This document shows, piece by piece, positions 46,945-57,397 of a DNA stretch of 64,000 bases (the stretch's first letter is position 1; each line of letters begins with the position of its first letter). The position numbers and the translations under genes are program-made. The notes under the pieces were generated by a model. That model was given only the letters and a program-made list of their open reading frames with translations. It was not told the DNA's origin and searched no databases. This DNA is from Leptospira koniambonensis. GTDB lineage: Bacteria; Spirochaetota; Leptospiria; Leptospirales; Leptospiraceae. The stretch spans positions 124,001 through 188,000 of the forward strand of contig NZ_RQFY01000006.1 in the NCBI RefSeq assembly GCF_004769555.1. The letters are read 5' to 3'.

Positions 46945-49773
46945 ATGAATCGCAAATTTGTTTTTCAGACGCTATTATTTCTATTTTTTCTTCTTCTTCC
47001 ATTTATTGTTCCTTTGCTATTGACTTTAACCGCGAAGGACTACGGATTTGATCCCAAATTTATTCTGACCTCAATATGCGGGACAATGTTCCTGCAAGGA
47101 GTTTTGCAACCTATCCTTTCTAGGAAATCCTCTTTAGAAGAATCGTGGGGTTTTGCCTGGCGTTTTGTGAACGGTTTGAACTTACTCGGAATGTTAATTA
47201 TCGTTTCGATCAGTTTTATATATTTTCTAGACAATGAATTTGTTCTTTCGAAATCGAAATATGGTGAAGACCCAAAAAATTTTGTTGGGTTGGCTTTTTT
47301 AGGTAGTCTGGTCCTATTTTTGGCAATCACCATATATTTCTATAGTTACGATTATTTACATAAAGATAATGGAATATTCGCTAAAACCAGGGATGGCCTA
47401 GAATTTCTCGGGGTAATTTTAGGGATGGGGGTCTTTCTTTTTCTAATTAGATTTCAACACCTCTATATTTCTTCCGAAAATATGGGTTCGTCCGAAACGA
47501 TTCCGGAAACGTATTTATATCCCTTTTATACAGGATTTTCGTATTTGCTCTATCGAGTTTTTAAATTTATAAGACGAGAGGGCAAGGGTAATATAGTCAT
47601 CATAATTTCTTGTCTATTGATCGCGTTAATCGTTACTTTTTTCGAAAAATTTAATCTTTTCTATGGACTTGGAATTGCTATCCTACCTTTCCTTCTGGTC
47701 CTGATTTCTAAAAAAAGAAAATCGGACTGGGGACAATCGATTTTTATTCTAACGTTTGCAGTTTGTATTTCTCATTATCGTTTGAATTGGGTTCATTCGA
47801 TGAAGGACTATGTTGTTTATCAATTCCCTCATCATGTTTCCTTTGTCTTATTTTTCTTAGGTGCCTGGAGATACTCCGTTTTGTTTCAGGAAATTAAAAG
47901 TTTTAAACAAAATACGCTTTGGGGTCAGATCTTGTTTGTTTGGGAATCACTCTTTGTGATTCTCTATTCTGGGATTGCGCTTTATAGTGAATTCCATTCG
48001 GGAATATATACGGCGAGTTTAGGAGTTTTTCACAGCCTTATTGTTCATCTCATTTTTTTACTTTTGGGTTTGACGATCCCAAATCTATTTTCTTCGAGAT
48101 TGGAAATCCTTTCTTCTCCGAAAGAGTGGATACAAAGTTATTCAAAATCTGTTCCGGTTGTCTTACTATTCCTTTCATGCTTACTCTCATTTTTACCCAA
48201 TCAAAGGAAAGTTTCCCTTGGAACGGATTTTGGAGTCGGAACGAGTGTTGAGAAAATTAAATCCGTTTTAGGAACTCCAGATCTGGAGGATAACGGAACT
48301 TTGAAATATTATAAAATATTAATTGATGGTGGACCCGTCAATTCGAGTGAGAAAGAACCTCGTTATTCATATTTGTTGGAATTCAATACGACGGAAAGTT
48401 CCTGTGGAGAGAATAAGGAACAACTTGTCAGCGGGATAACCGTACGACCATATCCTGATTTAAAAAACTATCCGTATCATCCCTTTCGAGCCTTAGACAT
48501 AGAATGGAATGGTGTCTCTGGTTGGGACACTCCTAATCCAAGCCTTGAAAGTTTAGGAGAGTTAATTACGAAATCCAATGTCGCTGCCTATACAGAAGAC
48601 GAGGATTCTAATCCGGGAGAAGGTGGACCTCTTTATTTAAATCTACCCTTACTTGGAAAATCTGGGATTCTGCCTGTTACTTTCTCGTATTGGAATGTGA
48701 AACGGAATGTTTTACTCACTTATCTCTCCGTTGGTCAAAATTCCAAAACTTGCCAGCTATATTCTAATCTTGGTCGCGGTGTTAAAAATAAAATTCTTGA
48801 TTCGGCGATTTTTTCCCAAGTAGAGCCGGTGAATGATATCAGTTTTGTTGTGCCTGAAAATATTGCACTCTATTCAGAGCCGAAAGAGGGTTCTAAACAA
48901 ATTCTTACCTTACTCAAGGGAATGGTTTTGCATCCTAAGGTCCGTTTAAGAAAAAATTCAGAATGGAATGGTAAATCGGGAGTTTGGTATTTTTATGCTG
49001 GAGGTTGGGTTTTCAGTTCTTTACTAGAAGCAGGTTCGAATTTAAAACCGTCGGATTATCCATTAATTTCTGCAGATCAGAAAGAAGTTTCATCGAAAGA
49101 ATTGTATGAGAATGCGAAAAAATATTGTGATCTTACGAAACAAAAATATAAACCCACTTCCGGTAGTCTTTCATGGAGTTTAATGGAAAGAAAAGTCAGA
49201 ATTCCAATGAGACTCGGAAAGGTAGAATCTACAGAAGAATATGCGTATCTCTCAGTTTTCCCTTTCGATTTTTACGAGCTTGATTTTTCCAATGTCTCAA
49301 CTGATGAGACTGTGAATGAGTTTATAAGCCAGAACGTGCTTACTTCCGCTTATTTAGGAAACACGATTTCAGAGCCGTTTGAGATCATTGTTGCAGGAAC
49401 TTTTTCCTGGAAAGCAGAATGTAGGCCAACAAATTTGAATACATTCTTATCGAGTATCACTACAAAATTCAAGGAGGAGGAAGTTTATTTTACTTTTCCT
49501 CAAGACGATCTTTTGGATTTCGGAACTTTTAAAACAATCAAAGGAAAGTTTTTTCTATCATATGAAAACTATGAAAAGGCCCAAAAATATTGTTCTAATC
49601 TAGGTTTGGAATTAATAAAGGAATCCGAATTAGAGGAATTGGTTGCCAAAGGTGGAAAATTCAAACTACCGATCAATATGGAAACGAAAGGGTATTATTG
49701 GTCTTTAGAAAAAGGCATTGAGTCCAATGTTAAAGTAAGTGAACCACTCCGTACAATTTGTGTTTCTAGATAA
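46945..49773 (+). CDS. Large multidomain membrane protein of unknown function
   Basis: The 942 residues begin with about 11 membrane helices (to about residue 410). An extracytoplasmic part follows: a KIKSVLGTPDLE stretch like small lipoprotein-type repeats, then at about 645-690 an SH3-like segment (NIALYSEPKEG, GVWYFYAGGWVFSS). Near the C-terminus a segment YENYEKAQKYCSNLGLELIK, ending in YYWSL and a final Cys, looks like a C-type-lectin or DUF1566-like fold; the earlier LYENAKKYCDL may be a second such copy. The gene looks more AT-rich than its neighbours. No enzyme motif is seen. Confidence 0.75.
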   Translation: MNRKFVFQTLLFLFFLLLPFIVPLLLTLTAKDYGFDPKFILTSICGTMFLQGVLQPILSRKSSLEESWGFAWRFVNGLNLLGMLIIVSISFIYFLDNEFVLSKSKYGEDPKNFVGLAFLGSLVLFLAITIYFYSYDYLHKDNGIFAKTRDGLEFLGVILGMGVFLFLIRFQHLYISSENMGSSETIPETYLYPFYTGFSYLLYRVFKFIRREGKGNIVIIISCLLIALIVTFFEKFNLFYGLGIAILPFLLVLISKKRKSDWGQSIFILTFAVCISHYRLNWVHSMKDYVVYQFPHHVSFVLFFLGAWRYSVLFQEIKSFKQNTLWGQILFVWESLFVILYSGIALYSEFHSGIYTASLGVFHSLIVHLIFLLLGLTIPNLFSSRLEILSSPKEWIQSYSKSVPVVLLFLSCLLSFLPNQRKVSLGTDFGVGTSVEKIKSVLGTPDLEDNGTLKYYKILIDGGPVNSSEKEPRYSYLLEFNTTESSCGENKEQLVSGITVRPYPDLKNYPYHPFRALDIEWNGVSGWDTPNPSLESLGELITKSNVAAYTEDEDSNPGEGGPLYLNLPLLGKSGILPVTFSYWNVKRNVLLTYLSVGQNSKTCQLYSNLGRGVKNKILDSAIFSQVEPVNDISFVVPENIALYSEPKEGSKQILTLLKGMVLHPKVRLRKNSEWNGKSGVWYFYAGGWVFSSLLEAGSNLKPSDYPLISADQKEVSSKELYENAKKYCDLTKQKYKPTSGSLSWSLMERKVRIPMRLGKVESTEEYAYLSVFPFDFYELDFSNVSTDETVNEFISQNVLTSAYLGNTISEPFEIIVAGTFSWKAECRPTNLNTFLSSITTKFKEEEVYFTFPQDDLLDFGTFKTIKGKFFLSYENYEKAQKYCSNLGLELIKESELEELVAKGGKFKLPINMETKGYYWSLEKGIESNVKVSEPLRTICVSR

Positions 49774-49976
49774 TGCCTTAAATTTATATTGCTAAATGTC
49801 CTAGTTTGGAATCTAAAATAATAATTTAGAACTTCTCCTTTAGTTCGTGTAACAAACAATCCAATGATTCTCGCAAGCGAAGAGAAAAGCTTCGCTTGAT
49901 CATTCTATACCTTCTTCTAAAGATTGCAAAGGAATCAAAATCTAAATTTGAAAAAGAATATCATCGGGAGGCAAGC

Positions 49977-51158
49977 TTGAATTCACCGCTTCAATTCGAA
50001 TTACCAGAGGAATTACAACAACTCAGAGAACTGGTCAGGGACGTAGTCAGAAAAGAAGTCGTTCCGAACAGAATGCATTACGACGAAAATAACGAGTATC
50101 CAAAAGCTATTTTACAAAAATTTAAAGAAGCTGGATTATACCAGGCATTGTTCGACGAAGAACATGGTGGACTAGGTTATGGAATGATGGGAGGGATTGT
50201 CCTCGCAGAAGAAGTTTCCTGGGGATGTTTGGGAGTAAACACTGCATTCACTTCTACCAAACTAGGAGCTCTGCCAATCGACGTAGGCGGAACCAAAGCT
50301 CAAAAAGACAAATGGCTTCCTCTTCTTGCTTCTGGAGAAAAAACTGCTGCATTTGGTTTATCTGAACCTGGGGCAGGTTCCGATGTTCCTGCGATGGCGA
50401 CTACTGCAGTAAAAAAAGGGGACCGTTATGTTCTAAACGGAACCAAACAATGGATCAGTAGTGCAGGCCAAGCTGATATTTATACTGTGTTTGCAATGAC
50501 TGATAAAGGGAGAGGTCCAAGAGGGATTTCTTGTTTTATCATAGAAAAAGGTACCAAAGGTTTTTCTTTCGGAAAGAAAGAAGACAAGCTGGGGATCAGA
50601 TGTTCTGAAACAAGACAGTTGATCATGGAAGACTGCGAGATCCCTGAAGAAAATCTTTTGGGTGGAAAAGAGAATATGGGATTCTTGCATGCGTTCAAGA
50701 CTCTTATACTTTCTAGACCTGCAGTTGCAGCAGGTGCAGTTGGTTTAATGCAAGGTGCATTCGATGCCGCAATTGAATATGCAAGAGAAAGAGAACAGTT
50801 TGGAACTACAATTGCTTCTTTCCAGGCAATTCAACATATGCTTGCAGACATGGCCATCAAGATAGAAGGTTCCAGACTTCTAACTTACAAAGCAGGAGTT
50901 TACGCAGAAACTTTCCATAAAGACGCTGCGAAATTTTCCGCAATGGCAAAATGTTATGCGTCCGATTCTTCTGTCCAAGTTGCGTCCGACGCAGTGCAAA
51001 TTTTTGGGGGTTACGGATACACGAAAGAATACCCTGTGGAAAAATTTTATAGGGACGCTAAAATCCTTCAGATCTACGAAGGCACAAGCCAGATCCAGAG
51101 GAATGAAATTGCTGCAGGACTCATAAAAGATGCAGCATCTAAAACCAAAAAAGGCTAA
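49977..51158 (+). CDS. Acyl-CoA dehydrogenase
   Basis: A 393-residue ACAD of standard length. The TTG at 49977 is chosen because GGGAGG (49966-49971) lies 5 bases upstream; an earlier TTG at 49896 has no such site and adds a foreign-looking leader. Motifs are FGLSEPGAGSDV, KQWISSAGQADIY, EREQFGTTIASFQAIQ, QIFGGYGYTKEYPVEKFYRD and the catalytic Glu in IYEGTSQIQ. It acts in beta-oxidation or branched-chain catabolism. The next gene starts 30 bases later on the same strand. Confidence 0.93.
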   Translation: MNSPLQFELPEELQQLRELVRDVVRKEVVPNRMHYDENNEYPKAILQKFKEAGLYQALFDEEHGGLGYGMMGGIVLAEEVSWGCLGVNTAFTSTKLGALPIDVGGTKAQKDKWLPLLASGEKTAAFGLSEPGAGSDVPAMATTAVKKGDRYVLNGTKQWISSAGQADIYTVFAMTDKGRGPRGISCFIIEKGTKGFSFGKKEDKLGIRCSETRQLIMEDCEIPEENLLGGKENMGFLHAFKTLILSRPAVAAGAVGLMQGAFDAAIEYAREREQFGTTIASFQAIQHMLADMAIKIEGSRLLTYKAGVYAETFHKDAAKFSAMAKCYASDSSVQVASDAVQIFGGYGYTKEYPVEKFYRDAKILQIYEGTSQIQRNEIAAGLIKDAASKTKKG

Positions 51159-51188
51159 AATCCTCTTTTAGTCTCTGAAGGGAGAATT

Positions 51189-53417
51189 TTGACTTGCTTG
51201 CCGACAAGGTACAGTCAAACTTTTCCCTCCGGTTTTTTAGAAAGAGTGAAAAGGTTTTTGGACATCCAGAATTTTTTACCTTGGAGAGTTTTTTGTAAAC
51301 TCTCGTTCATTCTTTTAACCTTTTCCTTTTTCAGTCCGATTTTCGCGTTCGATCCTTCTTCTCTTCCGTACGATGGAATTTCTTTGGTCCCTCACGCTGA
51401 GGTCTGGGCGGACGAAGATGGGGATACCAACTTCGACAAAATGCAAAAGAAGGAGTTTTATCCACTCACTTCGGCGAGTTTAGGTTATTCGGACCAAGCT
51501 CATTGGTTCAAGATCCCTTTAGAAAATAAATCTTCTCATACTGTTTATTGGATTTTGGAAATCCATTATAGCCAATTGGACAAGGCAGAATTATACCTGG
51601 CTTCCAAAGGGGACAAGGTTTTGTTTCGTGGGGGAGATCGGATCCCTTTTAGTGAAAGGCCTATCCAATATAGATTTCCAAGTTTTCCCTTAGAACTAAA
51701 AGCAGGGGAGAAGGACACAGTTTATCTAAAGATCCAAACTAAAAGTTCCGTGAATTTTGCTGCCTTCGCTTATAAATCAGAGGACTTTTTTTCTAATATA
51801 AGTAATGAGCAGATTTTACTTGGGATCTATTTCGGATCTCTTTTGGTAATGGCTTTATACAATCTGTTTTTGTTCTTATCTACAAAAGAAAAAACGTACT
51901 TAGCATTTTTCGGATACGTGGGCGCTGGGGTGCTCGCTCAATGGTCACTTCATGGATATTCTTTCCAATTTTTTTGGCCGAACTCAGTTGTTTGGGCAAG
52001 CCATATCATCACTTCTTTTACATTTTTAGTTTCCGGGACCACTGCAGATTTTATCCGCTTATATTTCGACGCACCTAATAATTATTCGAATTTTAATAAG
52101 TTACTAAGAGGAATATCAATTTTATCTTATATACTTGTGGTGGCTGGATATTTTTTCCCATTTGGTTTTGCATTAGCGCTGTACGTGTTTTTGTCCACAG
52201 TTACCTTGGTTGCGATCTTATATCTGGGCTTCCAGGGATTTTCAAGAAATTTAAGACCTGCACTTTTCTTTTTGGGAGCTTGGCTTGCGTTAGTTACTGG
52301 AGCATTTGTATTCATTTTACGTTTTTCGGGGATCATTCCTCATACTATTTCTTTGGCTTATTGGGGAGTGGAGCTTGGAACTGCAATGCATATTCTTCTT
52401 TTAGCGTTAGCATTAGCGGATAGAGTGAGTGATCTGTCCAAAGATCTTTCTTCCAAGGTAGAGGATTTGAATGAGGCAAAACAAGCGATTGAACAATCCG
52501 AACTTAGATTTAGGAATTTATTTGAAGGTGCTGAAGAACTTCTTCTTACATTGGACCAAGAAGGAAATATTAAGGACGCAAATCGTACTCTTTCCAGGCT
52601 CACAGGCTATAAGCCTGCAGAAGTCGAAGGTAAAAATTTCTTAGATCTGATTTACACTTTGGACACACAAGAAGGTTCTATCGTTCTTCTTCTTGCAAAA
52701 GAAAAATTAGAAGAACATTTACGGACAAGAAAGACAGTAGAATTCCATTCTGAATTCAAACAGAAATATGTAATGGAACCTAAGCCAGTAAAGATCCGAC
52801 TTCAGTCATTTGAAAGTGAGGCGGGACGAAAGGTATTAGGTAAAGTTTCAGAGATCTCTGAGGATATTCTATCTCGATTTTTGGTCTCTGAGAGTATGCA
52901 TTTCACAGTGAATAATTATCTTAGAAATGCGGATATCTTGAGTAGACAGCTCACTTCTCATTTAAGCCAGTTTGCAGGTTCAGAAGTGATTACTGCGATA
53001 CGCACTTGTCTTAGAGAAGTTTTGATCAATGCAATTGAGCATGGAAACCTAGGGATCAGCTTCGATGAAAAAACGGAAGCGATGAAATCCGGAAATTATA
53101 TGGAGTTTATCCAGAAAAGACAGAGAGAGGCTTTTTACGGGGCAAGGAACGTAAAAGTGGCTTATTCCTTAAATTTAAAACGGATCGGTTTTGAGATAGA
53201 AGATGAGGGCGATGGTTTTGACTTTAAGAAGATGTTAAACTTGGACGGAGAAAAACTGAACGAGGAAAGTTATACCCATGGACGTGGGATCATGATGACT
53301 CGAAAAGTTTTCGATGTGGTGAAGTTTAACGAAAAAGGAAATAAGGTCCTTCTGATCAAATATCTCCAAAAACCTCTGAAATACAAAAGAGAACCTAGTT
53401 CCTTAGATATTGATTAA
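51189..53417 (+). CDS. 7TMR-DISM sensor with PAS and RsbW-like ATPase domain
   Basis: The 742 residues run in order: a leader with a hydrophobic export segment (about 35-55), a 7TMR-DISM extracellular domain (about 60-205), seven membrane helices (210-410), a short coiled coil, a PAS domain (about 435-560) and a C-terminal GHKL ATPase of the RsbW type (CLREVLINAIEHGNLGIS as N box, EDEGDGFD as G1 box). It lacks a phospho-His dimerisation domain, so it is more likely a Ser kinase or anti-sigma partner than a classic sensor kinase. The TTG start has AGGGAG upstream. Confidence 0.82.
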   Translation: MTCLPTRYSQTFPSGFLERVKRFLDIQNFLPWRVFCKLSFILLTFSFFSPIFAFDPSSLPYDGISLVPHAEVWADEDGDTNFDKMQKKEFYPLTSASLGYSDQAHWFKIPLENKSSHTVYWILEIHYSQLDKAELYLASKGDKVLFRGGDRIPFSERPIQYRFPSFPLELKAGEKDTVYLKIQTKSSVNFAAFAYKSEDFFSNISNEQILLGIYFGSLLVMALYNLFLFLSTKEKTYLAFFGYVGAGVLAQWSLHGYSFQFFWPNSVVWASHIITSFTFLVSGTTADFIRLYFDAPNNYSNFNKLLRGISILSYILVVAGYFFPFGFALALYVFLSTVTLVAILYLGFQGFSRNLRPALFFLGAWLALVTGAFVFILRFSGIIPHTISLAYWGVELGTAMHILLLALALADRVSDLSKDLSSKVEDLNEAKQAIEQSELRFRNLFEGAEELLLTLDQEGNIKDANRTLSRLTGYKPAEVEGKNFLDLIYTLDTQEGSIVLLLAKEKLEEHLRTRKTVEFHSEFKQKYVMEPKPVKIRLQSFESEAGRKVLGKVSEISEDILSRFLVSESMHFTVNNYLRNADILSRQLTSHLSQFAGSEVITAIRTCLREVLINAIEHGNLGISFDEKTEAMKSGNYMEFIQKRQREAFYGARNVKVAYSLNLKRIGFEIEDEGDGFDFKKMLNLDGEKLNEESYTHGRGIMMTRKVFDVVKFNEKGNKVLLIKYLQKPLKYKREPSSLDID

Positions 53418-53524
53418 TATTTAGGAACTTATAAAATTTCATCCTATTTTACGGTTGATCTGTTCTTAGATCCAGTTAAATCATTGGTTCGATTTTGAGC
53501 GTCGCCGAGAGGTTTAATATTCTT

Positions 53525-54163
53525 ATGAAACAATTATATCTTATTGTTTTTCTTTTAATCCCAATGCAGTTATTTTCTTGGGATTTGGAGAAGGAGAAAA
53601 ATGGGATCACCGTCCATACCAGAGAAGTAGAAGGTTCTGAGTTAAAAGAATTCCGTGGTAAAGTAAAATTGAAAGCGGATCTGAATACAGTGGTCTCTTT
53701 AATAGAAGACAATCCGAATTACGTGACTTGGTTCAAGGACTGCAAATATGCAGAAGCAGTTAAAGTTTTGAATACAAGAGAAAAGTATATTTATATCCAA
53801 AATGGCGCTCCATGGCCAGTGAATGATAGAGACTTTGTGGTCCATACAGTTTTCAGTCAGGATAAAAATACTGGAGCGGTGACTTATTCGATTCGGTCTA
53901 TTGATAGTATAGTAGCAGAGAAAAAAGGACTCGTAAGAGGTACTCTCAAAGGATTTTGGAGATTGGTACCGGTCGGAGATGAAATAGAAGTCACCTACCA
54001 GATCTTAAGCAACCCGGGAGGAAGTATCCCAAGTTCTATTGCAAATTTTGTAGTAGTAGATATCCCCTACGAAACATTAAAAAAAATGAAAGAGAAGGTG
54101 ACTGAGTCTAAATATATCAATTCTCCCAAACACCCTGATCTGGTTCTTCCGGTTTCTAAATAG
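53525..54163 (+). CDS. START-domain lipid-binding-like secreted protein
   Basis: About 212 residues from the ATG at 53525, opening with a signal peptide (MKQLYLIVFLLIPMQLFSW). The mature part follows the START/SRPBCC pattern: HTREVEGSELKEFRGKV, YVTWFKDCKYAEAVKVL, GAPWPVNDRDFVVHTVF and VTYQILSNPGGSIPSS. Such domains carry lipids or bind hydrophobic ligands; here it would act in the periplasm. It converges with the outer-membrane barrel gene 11 bases away. The substrate is unknown. Confidence 0.82.
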   Translation: MKQLYLIVFLLIPMQLFSWDLEKEKNGITVHTREVEGSELKEFRGKVKLKADLNTVVSLIEDNPNYVTWFKDCKYAEAVKVLNTREKYIYIQNGAPWPVNDRDFVVHTVFSQDKNTGAVTYSIRSIDSIVAEKKGLVRGTLKGFWRLVPVGDEIEVTYQILSNPGGSIPSSIANFVVVDIPYETLKKMKEKVTESKYINSPKHPDLVLPVSK

Positions 54164-54174
54164 GTATTAGGATT

Positions 54175-55110
54175 TTATAATTTATAATTCACGCCGAAAA
54201 ACAGTCCGCCATATGCGGACTGCATATCCAGCTTTCTGGAATATTGATTAGAGAGTAATATATTGTCTTGGTTTGCAGATTCGGTAAGAGGAGAAACTCT
54301 TCCGTCCTGTCTCACATAGAAAGCGGATGTATTTCCGTTAAAGGATCCATCAAAAGAAGTGATATTGATCCAAGCTAAATAAGTTCCGAAACTTAAGCTG
54401 ACTCTTTCATTGATCGGGTGGATTAAGGAACCTTCTAATCTAAATTCTAATCCACTTCCTCTCATATTTCCATTTTGTTGGTAATATTCTTTTCCATCCG
54501 TGGCGTAACCTTTTGTTACCCATAATGCTCTTGTGATCCCGAGTCCGAGCCCGGTTTCCCAGCGAAAGTATCTGTTCAGTCTACCTTCTTGCCAGACCAT
54601 TCCTAAAATATAAAAACTTTCCATTTGGAAATTCAGATTTGTGTAAAAAGGTTCAGAGGTTAGATTTGTAAGATGAAATGGATCGAAATATCTGTATCCA
54701 CCTATAATCCCGATCTTAAAATTTTCGCTCAGTCTGGTCCTGGCTAAAAATTCTCCTTGGATACTTCCTCTTGTGTTTTCCTGTTTTGTTTGGCTTGCTA
54801 CTAGTGGATTCAAGTTGGAAGTAAAACCGTTTAAATTCTGATCGAATCTATTCGGTCCTCTCATTCCAAAACCGAATCTGGCTCCAAATTCCCATTTGTC
54901 CGCCGGCTCAGAAGCTCTGTTTTCAGGCATTTCCTTCAGTTTAGGCGTGGTTGTGACACTTTCTTCTGCACTTAAGGAACTCATTCCAAATAGAATTCCA
55001 GCTAGAACGATAGAATAGAAACTTGCTCTTCTTCCTTTGAGGCCCGACGGCTTTTTAAAAAGGAGTGGTTTTGGGACTGGATGCGTGAAAACTGTGTAGG
55101 AGCCCGGCAT
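54175..55110 (-). CDS. Probable outer-membrane beta-barrel protein
   Basis: The 311 residues carry a long N-terminal leader with an export segment (SIVLAGILFGMSSLSA) at about 33-48; a later start may be real. The mature part is made of alternating amphipathic strands (KWEFGARFGFGMRG, FKIGIIGGYRYFDPF, RWETGLGLGITRALW, LSFGTYLAWINI) and ends in the barrel-like FFGVNYKL. The composition suits an 8- to 12-strand outer-membrane barrel. No homologue is recognised. It is divergent from the AGCS-PSD fusion gene by 63 bases. Confidence 0.72.
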   Translation of the reverse strand: MPGSYTVFTHPVPKPLLFKKPSGLKGRRASFYSIVLAGILFGMSSLSAEESVTTTPKLKEMPENRASEPADKWEFGARFGFGMRGPNRFDQNLNGFTSNLNPLVASQTKQENTRGSIQGEFLARTRLSENFKIGIIGGYRYFDPFHLTNLTSEPFYTNLNFQMESFYILGMVWQEGRLNRYFRWETGLGLGITRALWVTKGYATDGKEYYQQNGNMRGSGLEFRLEGSLIHPINERVSLSFGTYLAWINITSFDGSFNGNTSAFYVRQDGRVSPLTESANQDNILLSNQYSRKLDMQSAYGGLFFGVNYKL

Positions 55111-55173
55111 GCTAGCAGAATTTTCCGGGCCTAGAATTGTAAAAGCCTTTATTTTAAGGAAAGATTAATTGGG

Positions 55174-57396
55174 ATGCTGACTACTAAACTATTTCCGTTC
55201 CTGGATTTGGATCTCCTAAAACCTTATTTCTACTTTTTAGTTTTTATAGGGTTGTACCTTACCTTCCGTTTGAAGTTTCCTCAAGTAAGGTTCCTATTTT
55301 TAGCGTTTAAAATTTTTTCCGGGAACATGGACTACAAAGGTTCCCGAGGACGTTTGGTACATTCTCAGGCATTCTATGCCGGAACAGGTTCCTCTTTACT
55401 TCCTGGAGCAGTGCTTGGTTCCGCATTGGCATTGGTGCTCGCAGGTCCGGGAGTTTTAGTTTGGATTTGGCTTTCCAGTTTTCTGATCATGCCACTCCGT
55501 TTTGTATCTTCTACACTCGCGATCCGATTCAGGATCAAATTGGAAAGTGGAAGATATCTTTCTGGCCCAATGTATTTTATAGAAAAAGCGCTTAGAGCTA
55601 GATGGCTTGCTATCGCTTTTTCTTTGGCCTGCTTACTAACAGTACTTTCTATGGGAAGTGCTATGCCAATTTTAGGAGCTTCCTTTTTAGCACAGAATGG
55701 ACTGGACATCCAAGGGATGACAGTTCCGTTTTTAGTTTCTATCATAGTAGTATTCGTAGTATTAGGTGGGATCAGAAGGATCGGAAGAGTTTCTTCTTAT
55801 ATTGCTCCTATAGGTTTAATTCTATTTTTCTTAAGTTATGTTCTATTGTTTAGAGATCATTTAGGAAACTTTTATGCGTTTCTGGAAGCAGTCTTTAAAG
55901 ATGCAATGCAACCATTCTCTCTCTTACTTGGAGGAGGATTTTCTCTCGCAAGAATATTCAGTACTGGAACAGGGATGTTCTTCTTATCCACAGAAACTGG
56001 GATTGGAAAAAGTGCCGGGGTAGCAGGAGTGGTTCGTACTGATTCAGCTGCTAAACAGGGAATCGTGAGCATGCTTGCCACATTTTTCGAAGGATTTGTG
56101 ATCTCTACTTTAGTGATCTATGCATTATTCTCCTTCGGGGTAAAAGATCTTGAGTCTGTTAAAAACTTCTTATCCGTATTGATAAACGGCCCAACAGATC
56201 CTGCAAGACTTGCTTTGATGGCGTCCTTCTTATTATTCTCAATAGTAGCAATTTCCGGATGGTTCTATACAGGAGAACAAAACGCTAGATATATTTTTGG
56301 AGAAAAATTCGCAAACGCGTATCGAATTCTTTTCATAGCTTCTCTACTTGGTTCTGCGTATGCTTACGTTCAATACGGAGAAGAATTCCTATTACAAGTA
56401 TTCGGTATTGGTTATGGGCTCGCACTTATTACTGCAGTTCCAGTTCTGATCAGCTTAGTTCTATTGGCTAAGGTGGCTCAAGCCGAACTCCGGAAATTCT
56501 TAGAGGGTGGGGCGCATTACGAAATTTTTAAAGACTTCTATCTTCTTCTTCTTTCTATCTTACCTAAAAACTTGGTCTCCTTATTATTCGGGATCTTGGC
56601 TTCCTTAAGACTGCCTCGATTTATCATGATCCCAATATTAAAGGCATTTGCAAAAGCTTATAAGATTAATTTGAATGAAGCAGAGTTAGAGATCCAAGAG
56701 TATAACTCTTTAAACCAATTTTTCACCAGAGCATTAAAAGCTGGGGCAAGGATCATAGATTCTGCGGAGAACGCGCTTGTTTCTCCTGTAGATGCAAGGA
56801 TCACAGGTTTTGGAGATATTAACGATCAGGTTATCTTACAAGCAAAAGGTGTGGATTATAACCTAAAAGAATTGATTGGCGGGGAAAAATACCTTTCTAA
56901 ATTCCAAAACGGAAAATATATCACATTCTATCTTTCTCCTCAAGATTATCATAGGATCCATTCTCCTGCATATGGAAGAATATTAGGATATTATTATGAA
57001 CCTGGAAAACTTTTCCCTGTAAATGAATTAGCAGTTTTCGGGATCAGAGGACTTTTCCCTAAAAACGAAAGATTGATCACATTCTTACAGACCGAATTCG
57101 GATTGGTTGCAGTGATCAAGGTGGGAGCTTCCAACGTGGGTCGTATACGTGTGACTTACGATAAAAAGATCATCACGAATACTCTCATTAGAACCACCAA
57201 AGAAGAAGATTATAAAGATGTTTCTATCATGATCGAAAAAGGTGCGGAACTCGGAAGATTCGAAATGGGTTCCACAGTGATTTTGATCTTGGAAAGAGAT
57301 ACTTTCGATTTCGCGGATCTTCCTCTGAATGAAAAGGTGACTTATGGAACCACGATCGGAACTTTCAGAAAACAGTTCTTAAAACTTCCGAGATAA
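55174..57396 (+). CDS. Amino-acid:sodium symporter (AGCS) fused to phosphatidylserine decarboxylase
   Basis: One uninterrupted frame of 740 residues. Residues about 15-435 are an AGCS-type symporter ([43 protein letters not shown]); the usual GTGNI motif reads [10 protein letters not shown], so transport may be altered. Residues about 465-740 are a full phosphatidylserine decarboxylase: Asp540 (SPVDARI), His593/His596 (SPQDYHRIH), and the self-cleaving Ser700 in EMGST (family LGST). PSD makes phosphatidylethanolamine at the inner membrane. The fusion would replace PSD's normal membrane anchor with a transporter. The DUF971 gene starts 1 base after the stop. Confidence 0.88.
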   Translation: MLTTKLFPFLDLDLLKPYFYFLVFIGLYLTFRLKFPQVRFLFLAFKIFSGNMDYKGSRGRLVHSQAFYAGTGSSLLPGAVLGSALALVLAGPGVLVWIWLSSFLIMPLRFVSSTLAIRFRIKLESGRYLSGPMYFIEKALRARWLAIAFSLACLLTVLSMGSAMPILGASFLAQNGLDIQGMTVPFLVSIIVVFVVLGGIRRIGRVSSYIAPIGLILFFLSYVLLFRDHLGNFYAFLEAVFKDAMQPFSLLLGGGFSLARIFSTGTGMFFLSTETGIGKSAGVAGVVRTDSAAKQGIVSMLATFFEGFVISTLVIYALFSFGVKDLESVKNFLSVLINGPTDPARLALMASFLLFSIVAISGWFYTGEQNARYIFGEKFANAYRILFIASLLGSAYAYVQYGEEFLLQVFGIGYGLALITAVPVLISLVLLAKVAQAELRKFLEGGAHYEIFKDFYLLLLSILPKNLVSLLFGILASLRLPRFIMIPILKAFAKAYKINLNEAELEIQEYNSLNQFFTRALKAGARIIDSAENALVSPVDARITGFGDINDQVILQAKGVDYNLKELIGGEKYLSKFQNGKYITFYLSPQDYHRIHSPAYGRILGYYYEPGKLFPVNELAVFGIRGLFPKNERLITFLQTEFGLVAVIKVGASNVGRIRVTYDKKIITNTLIRTTKEEDYKDVSIMIEKGAELGRFEMGSTVILILERDTFDFADLPLNEKVTYGTTIGTFRKQFLKLPR

Positions 57397-57397
57397 T

